Assembly: GCA_020439485.1 (NCBI GenBank)
Contig: JAGQSP010000113.1
Span: forward strand, 1-8,463
Direction: 5' to 3'
DNA from: Acidimicrobiales bacterium
Lineage (GTDB): Bacteria; Actinomycetota; Acidimicrobiia; Acidimicrobiales; Poriferisodalaceae
DNA length: 8,463 bases
Position numbers and translations under genes: made by a program. Within the stretch, counting starts at the first letter, position 1. Each line of letters starts with the position of its first letter. This document shows positions 6,406 to 8,463 of this stretch, in pieces. Under the pieces are notes generated by a model that saw only the letters and a list, made by a program, of their open reading frames with translations, did no database searches and was not told where the DNA came from.

Positions 6406-7322
6406 CGGCACCCATCTTGTCGGCGCGCTCGGTCACCAAGTGGTTCGGCGGCGTCGTGGCGGTATCTGATGTGTCGTTCGACCTGGGGCCGGGCGTCACC
6501 GCACTGTTGGGACCCAACGGAGCGGGCAAGTCGACACTGCTGCGCATGCTGGCCGGGCTCACCTCGCCGTCCAGTGGCTCGGTCGAGATCTTGGGGGTCG
6601 ACCCACGCCTCGATCCGGCGGTGCGTGGCCGCATGGGTCTGGTGCCCCAACAAGACGGGCTCTTCGAGCGCCTCACCGCACGAGAGTTCGTGAGCGTGGC
6701 CGCCGCCACCCAGGGGCTGGAAGACACAGGGCCCGCGGCAGCAAGGGCGCTGGCGACGGTGAACCTCGACCCCGACGACACCCGCCCATGTCGCACGTAC
6801 AGCAAGGGGATGCGCCAGAGGGTCAAGATCGCCCAGGCCATCGTGCACGACCCCGATGTGCTGTTGCTGGACGAGCCGTTGAACGGGCTCGACCCGGTGC
6901 AGCGCCGCCATCTCATCGATGTGTTCAGGCGCCTGGCAGCCGACGGAAGGTGCGTGGTCGTCTCCAGCCACGTACTCGACGAGGTCGCCCGCATCGGCAA
7001 CCGGGTTCTGGTCATAGCTCAGGGGCGCCTGGCCGCAGCGGGCGACTATCGGCGCCTGCGCGAGCTGATGGACGACAGGCCGCACCGGATTCGCGTCGAG
7101 TGCGACGACCCGCGCCGTCTGGCGGCCGTCGTGATGGCCCAACCTGCCACCTCCAGCGTGCGGCTCGAGGGCGATGATCGGGTGCTGGTGGACACCGTCG
7201 ATCTGGACGCATTCGGCCGCTCGATCGCTTCGATGGCGCTGTCGGCTGGTGTGACGCTGCGGGCCATGGAACCCCTCGACGACGATCTCGAGTCGGTATT
7301 TCGGTACCTGGTGCAGCCATGA
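6402..7322 (+). CDS. ABC-2 type transporter ATP-binding protein (second ATPase)
   Basis: This 306-residue cytoplasmic ATPase starts at ATG 6402, where the codon overlaps the previous stop (ATGA). Walker A is GPNGAGKST (37-45), the Q-loop is VPQQDG (Q83/Q84), the signature is YSKGMRQR (133-140), Walker B is VLLLDEP with E158, the D-loop GLD is at 162-164, and H190 is in SSH. All motifs needed for hydrolysis are present. The SKGMR form of the signature is usual in ABC-2 and NatA-like families. It differs from the first ATPase, which has STGQR and a Glu in the Q-loop, so the two are paralogues rather than a recent duplication. A C-terminal domain of roughly 90 residues follows. The pairing with the flanking permeases and the shared operon suggest either a second transporter or the other half of a heteromeric one. 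Confidence 0.92.
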   Translation: MTAPILSARSVTKWFGGVVAVSDVSFDLGPGVTALLGPNGAGKSTLLRMLAGLTSPSSGSVEILGVDPRLDPAVRGRMGLVPQQDGLFERLTAREFVSVAAATQGLEDTGPAAARALATVNLDPDDTRPCRTYSKGMRQRVKIAQAIVHDPDVLLLDEPLNGLDPVQRRHLIDVFRRLAADGRCVVVSSHVLDEVARIGNRVLVIAQGRLAAAGDYRRLRELMDDRPHRIRVECDDPRRLAAVVMAQPATSSVRLEGDDRVLVDTVDLDAFGRSIASMALSAGVTLRAMEPLDDDLESVFRYLVQP

Positions 7323-8059
7323 CCTCGGCCTCCGGTTCCTCACCCACCTTCGCTCCCGTCGCGGTCATCCATCGGCTGATGCTGCGCTCGTCGCTGGGCC
7401 CCGCCAGGGTCGCCATGATCGCCGGGCTCGGAGCCCTGGTGCTGGCGGTGGCCTTTGCGGTCGGTGCGTCAGATGGCAACAGCCAGACCCGGGTGGCCCA
7501 CCTGGTCCAAGGCCTGGGCTTGGGAATCGTGGTGCCCGTCGTGTCACTGGTGTTCGCGTCGGCCGTGCTGGGCGACCACCGCGACGACTCGACCATGGTC
7601 TACCTGTGGCTGCGGCCCATGAAGCCCTCGGTGGTGCCACTGACCGCTCTGGCAGCGGTCTGGAGCATCGTGGTGCCCGCTTGTGTGGTCATCGTGTCGG
7701 CCGGAGCGCTGGCCGCCGGTGGCGACGCCGGCGGGGTGGGCCATGCGGCACTGTCAGCAGGAGCCGGGGCCGTCGCCTACTCGGCGCTGTTCACCCTGGC
7801 GAGCCTGGTGCTGGGCCGGGTACTGATCTGGGGTCTGGCCTACATCTTGATCTGGGAGGGTTTCGTCGCCGCAGGGGCCGAGGGCGCCGCGAGGTTGGCC
7901 CTTCGGTCGTACACGATCTCGATCTTGGGCGCCGGCAGAGACGTCGACCTTTCGCTGGCGCGCCACTCGCTGTTGGTGTCGCTGATAGTGCTCGGCGCGG
8001 TGACCGTGGTGTGCGCTGTGGTTTCGGTTCGGATCTACCGGCGTCTGGACGTCGCCTGA
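7319..8059 (+). CDS. ABC-2 type transporter permease (second permease)
   Basis: This 246-residue membrane protein has six predicted helices at about 30-49, 62-84, 105-132, 143-164, 166-183 and 216-239. Helices 4 and 5 are poorly separated and may run together. The segment GDHRDDSTMVYLWLRPMKPS (85-104) aligns by position and pattern with DRRSGMLGLYLTTPVSR of the first permease: an acidic/basic cluster, then Y-L-x-x-x-P. The two permeases therefore look like distant paralogues. It lacks the N-terminal GYRTYDGVR motif of its partner and is 50 residues shorter. ATG 7319 overlaps the upstream stop by four bases, and I see no good Shine-Dalgarno sequence, so translation probably depends on coupling. 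It is the last gene of the cassette; 57 bp separate it from the next gene. Confidence 0.85.
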   Translation: MTSASGSSPTFAPVAVIHRLMLRSSLGPARVAMIAGLGALVLAVAFAVGASDGNSQTRVAHLVQGLGLGIVVPVVSLVFASAVLGDHRDDSTMVYLWLRPMKPSVVPLTALAAVWSIVVPACVVIVSAGALAAGGDAGGVGHAALSAGAGAVAYSALFTLASLVLGRVLIWGLAYILIWEGFVAAGAEGAARLALRSYTISILGAGRDVDLSLARHSLLVSLIVLGAVTVVCAVVSVRIYRRLDVA

Positions 8060-8101
8060 GACGCCTTCGTGGCGGGGTCGCGCCGAACTGTGGTCCCGGC
8101 G

Positions 8102-8110
8102 TGTAATGAT
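8102..8110 (+). promoter_or_regulatory. putative extended -10 promoter of the lipoprotein gene
   Basis: TGT-AATGAT combines a TGn extension (8102-8104) with a -10-like hexamer (8105-8110) six bases before ATG 8117, the same spacing as at the ABC operon start. No Shine-Dalgarno sequence precedes the ATG, so a leaderless transcript is likely. It implies that this gene is transcribed separately from the ABC cassette. Confidence 0.4.
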
Positions 8111-8116
8111 GCACCG

Positions 8117-8463
8117 ATGCGCAGAATCGTGGCCTGTCTCGCCGCGGCCACCGTCGCCCTCGCCTCTTGTACCTACGACGACGGCCTCGAAGCAACCCCG
8201 GGCGAGCCGACCGTCAGGCCCGGCGACGCCGGTTCTGATTCGCTGGTTCCCGACATCGCCATCGGCGGAAACCTGCTGCCCGATGGCTGCCCGTTCCCCG
8301 AGCCAGACGGAACCCAGCCCGACTGTTACCGCCTGGAGGTTCCCGCTGCGTGGGACGATCCATCGCTGGGTGACATATCGGTTCAGGTGGCGGTGTTCCC
8401 GGCGACGCAAGGTCCGGCCGAAGGCACCGTGTTGTGGATCGAGGGCGGGCCGGGAGTTGGCCC
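8117..8463 (+). CDS. secreted lipoprotein, alpha/beta hydrolase of peptidase S33 (TAP) type (5' part)
   Basis: The first 115 residues are visible and the frame runs off the window. MRR plus a hydrophobic stretch ends in the lipobox LASC, with the lipid-modified Cys at residue 18, so the mature protein should be anchored outside the cytoplasmic membrane. A low-complexity acidic linker (about 20-50) follows. Then come C58 and C70, possibly a disulfide, and YRLEVPAAWDDPSLGDISVQVAVFPA, written here only as the family's strand pattern leading to WIEGGPG (107-113). The GGPG motif is the oxyanion-hole turn of proline iminopeptidase/tripeptidyl aminopeptidase-like hydrolases. The catalytic Ser, Asp and His would lie beyond the window, so activity cannot be judged. 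The likely role is hydrolysis of peptides or esters at the cell surface; the substrate is unknown. Confidence 0.8.
   Translation, partial: MRRIVACLAAATVALASCTYDDGLEATPGEPTVRPGDAGSDSLVPDIAIGGNLLPDGCPFPEPDGTQPDCYRLEVPAAWDDPSLGDISVQVAVFPATQGPAEGTVLWIEGGPGVG

Noticed and set aside
6279..7343. A 354-residue minus-strand open frame antisense to the second ATPase
   Set aside because: Shadow of the ATPase reading frame; no motifs.
8062..8084. Terminator after the second permease
   Set aside because: CGCC-N5-GGCG and the overlapping GGCG-N6-CGCC are only 4-bp stems without a T-run, too weak to call in GC-rich DNA.

Overview
The window is GC-rich chromosomal DNA from a bacterium, probably an actinobacterium. 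The grounds are strong G/C preference at third codon positions, GTG starts, start codons placed a few bases after a -10-like hexamer (leaderless style), and tightly overlapping reading frames. The style of the ABC genes suggests Acidimicrobiia, but this is an inference that needs a 16S or whole-genome check. I see no mobile elements, CRISPR arrays, tRNA or rRNA genes.

Left part (1-4150): the 3' end of a GNAT acetyltransferase gene (+) meets a minus-strand operon head-on. That operon is nrdA-nrdB, encoding both subunits of an aerobic class Ia ribonucleotide reductase. All catalytic cysteines, radical-relay tyrosines, iron ligands and the radical tyrosine can be identified. A pair of identical palindromes separates the convergent genes. 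A perfect GC-rich hairpin lies between nrdA and nrdB. The nrdA promoter has an exact TTGACA -35 box, and its spacer carries a 24-bp interrupted palindrome that looks like an operator. The C-terminal tails of both subunits resemble eukaryotic RRM1 and RRM2.

Middle (about 4151-4549): a divergent intergenic stretch of roughly 400 bp with no convincing gene but several short inverted repeats.

Right part (4562-8059): a four-gene plus-strand operon in the order ATPase, permease, ATPase, permease. Every junction is a 4-base stop/start overlap. It encodes two related ABC-2 type modules of unknown substrate, probably made together and possibly assembled as one heteromeric exporter. After a 57-bp gap comes the start of a separate gene for a secreted lipoprotein with a serine-hydrolase (peptidase S33-like) fold, cut by the window end.

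Most of the content is housekeeping or common transport. The items most worth following up are the operator-like palindrome in the nrdA promoter, the repeated ACACC/GGTGT half-sites around the nrd operon, the intercistronic hairpin, and the coupled double ABC-2 cassette.
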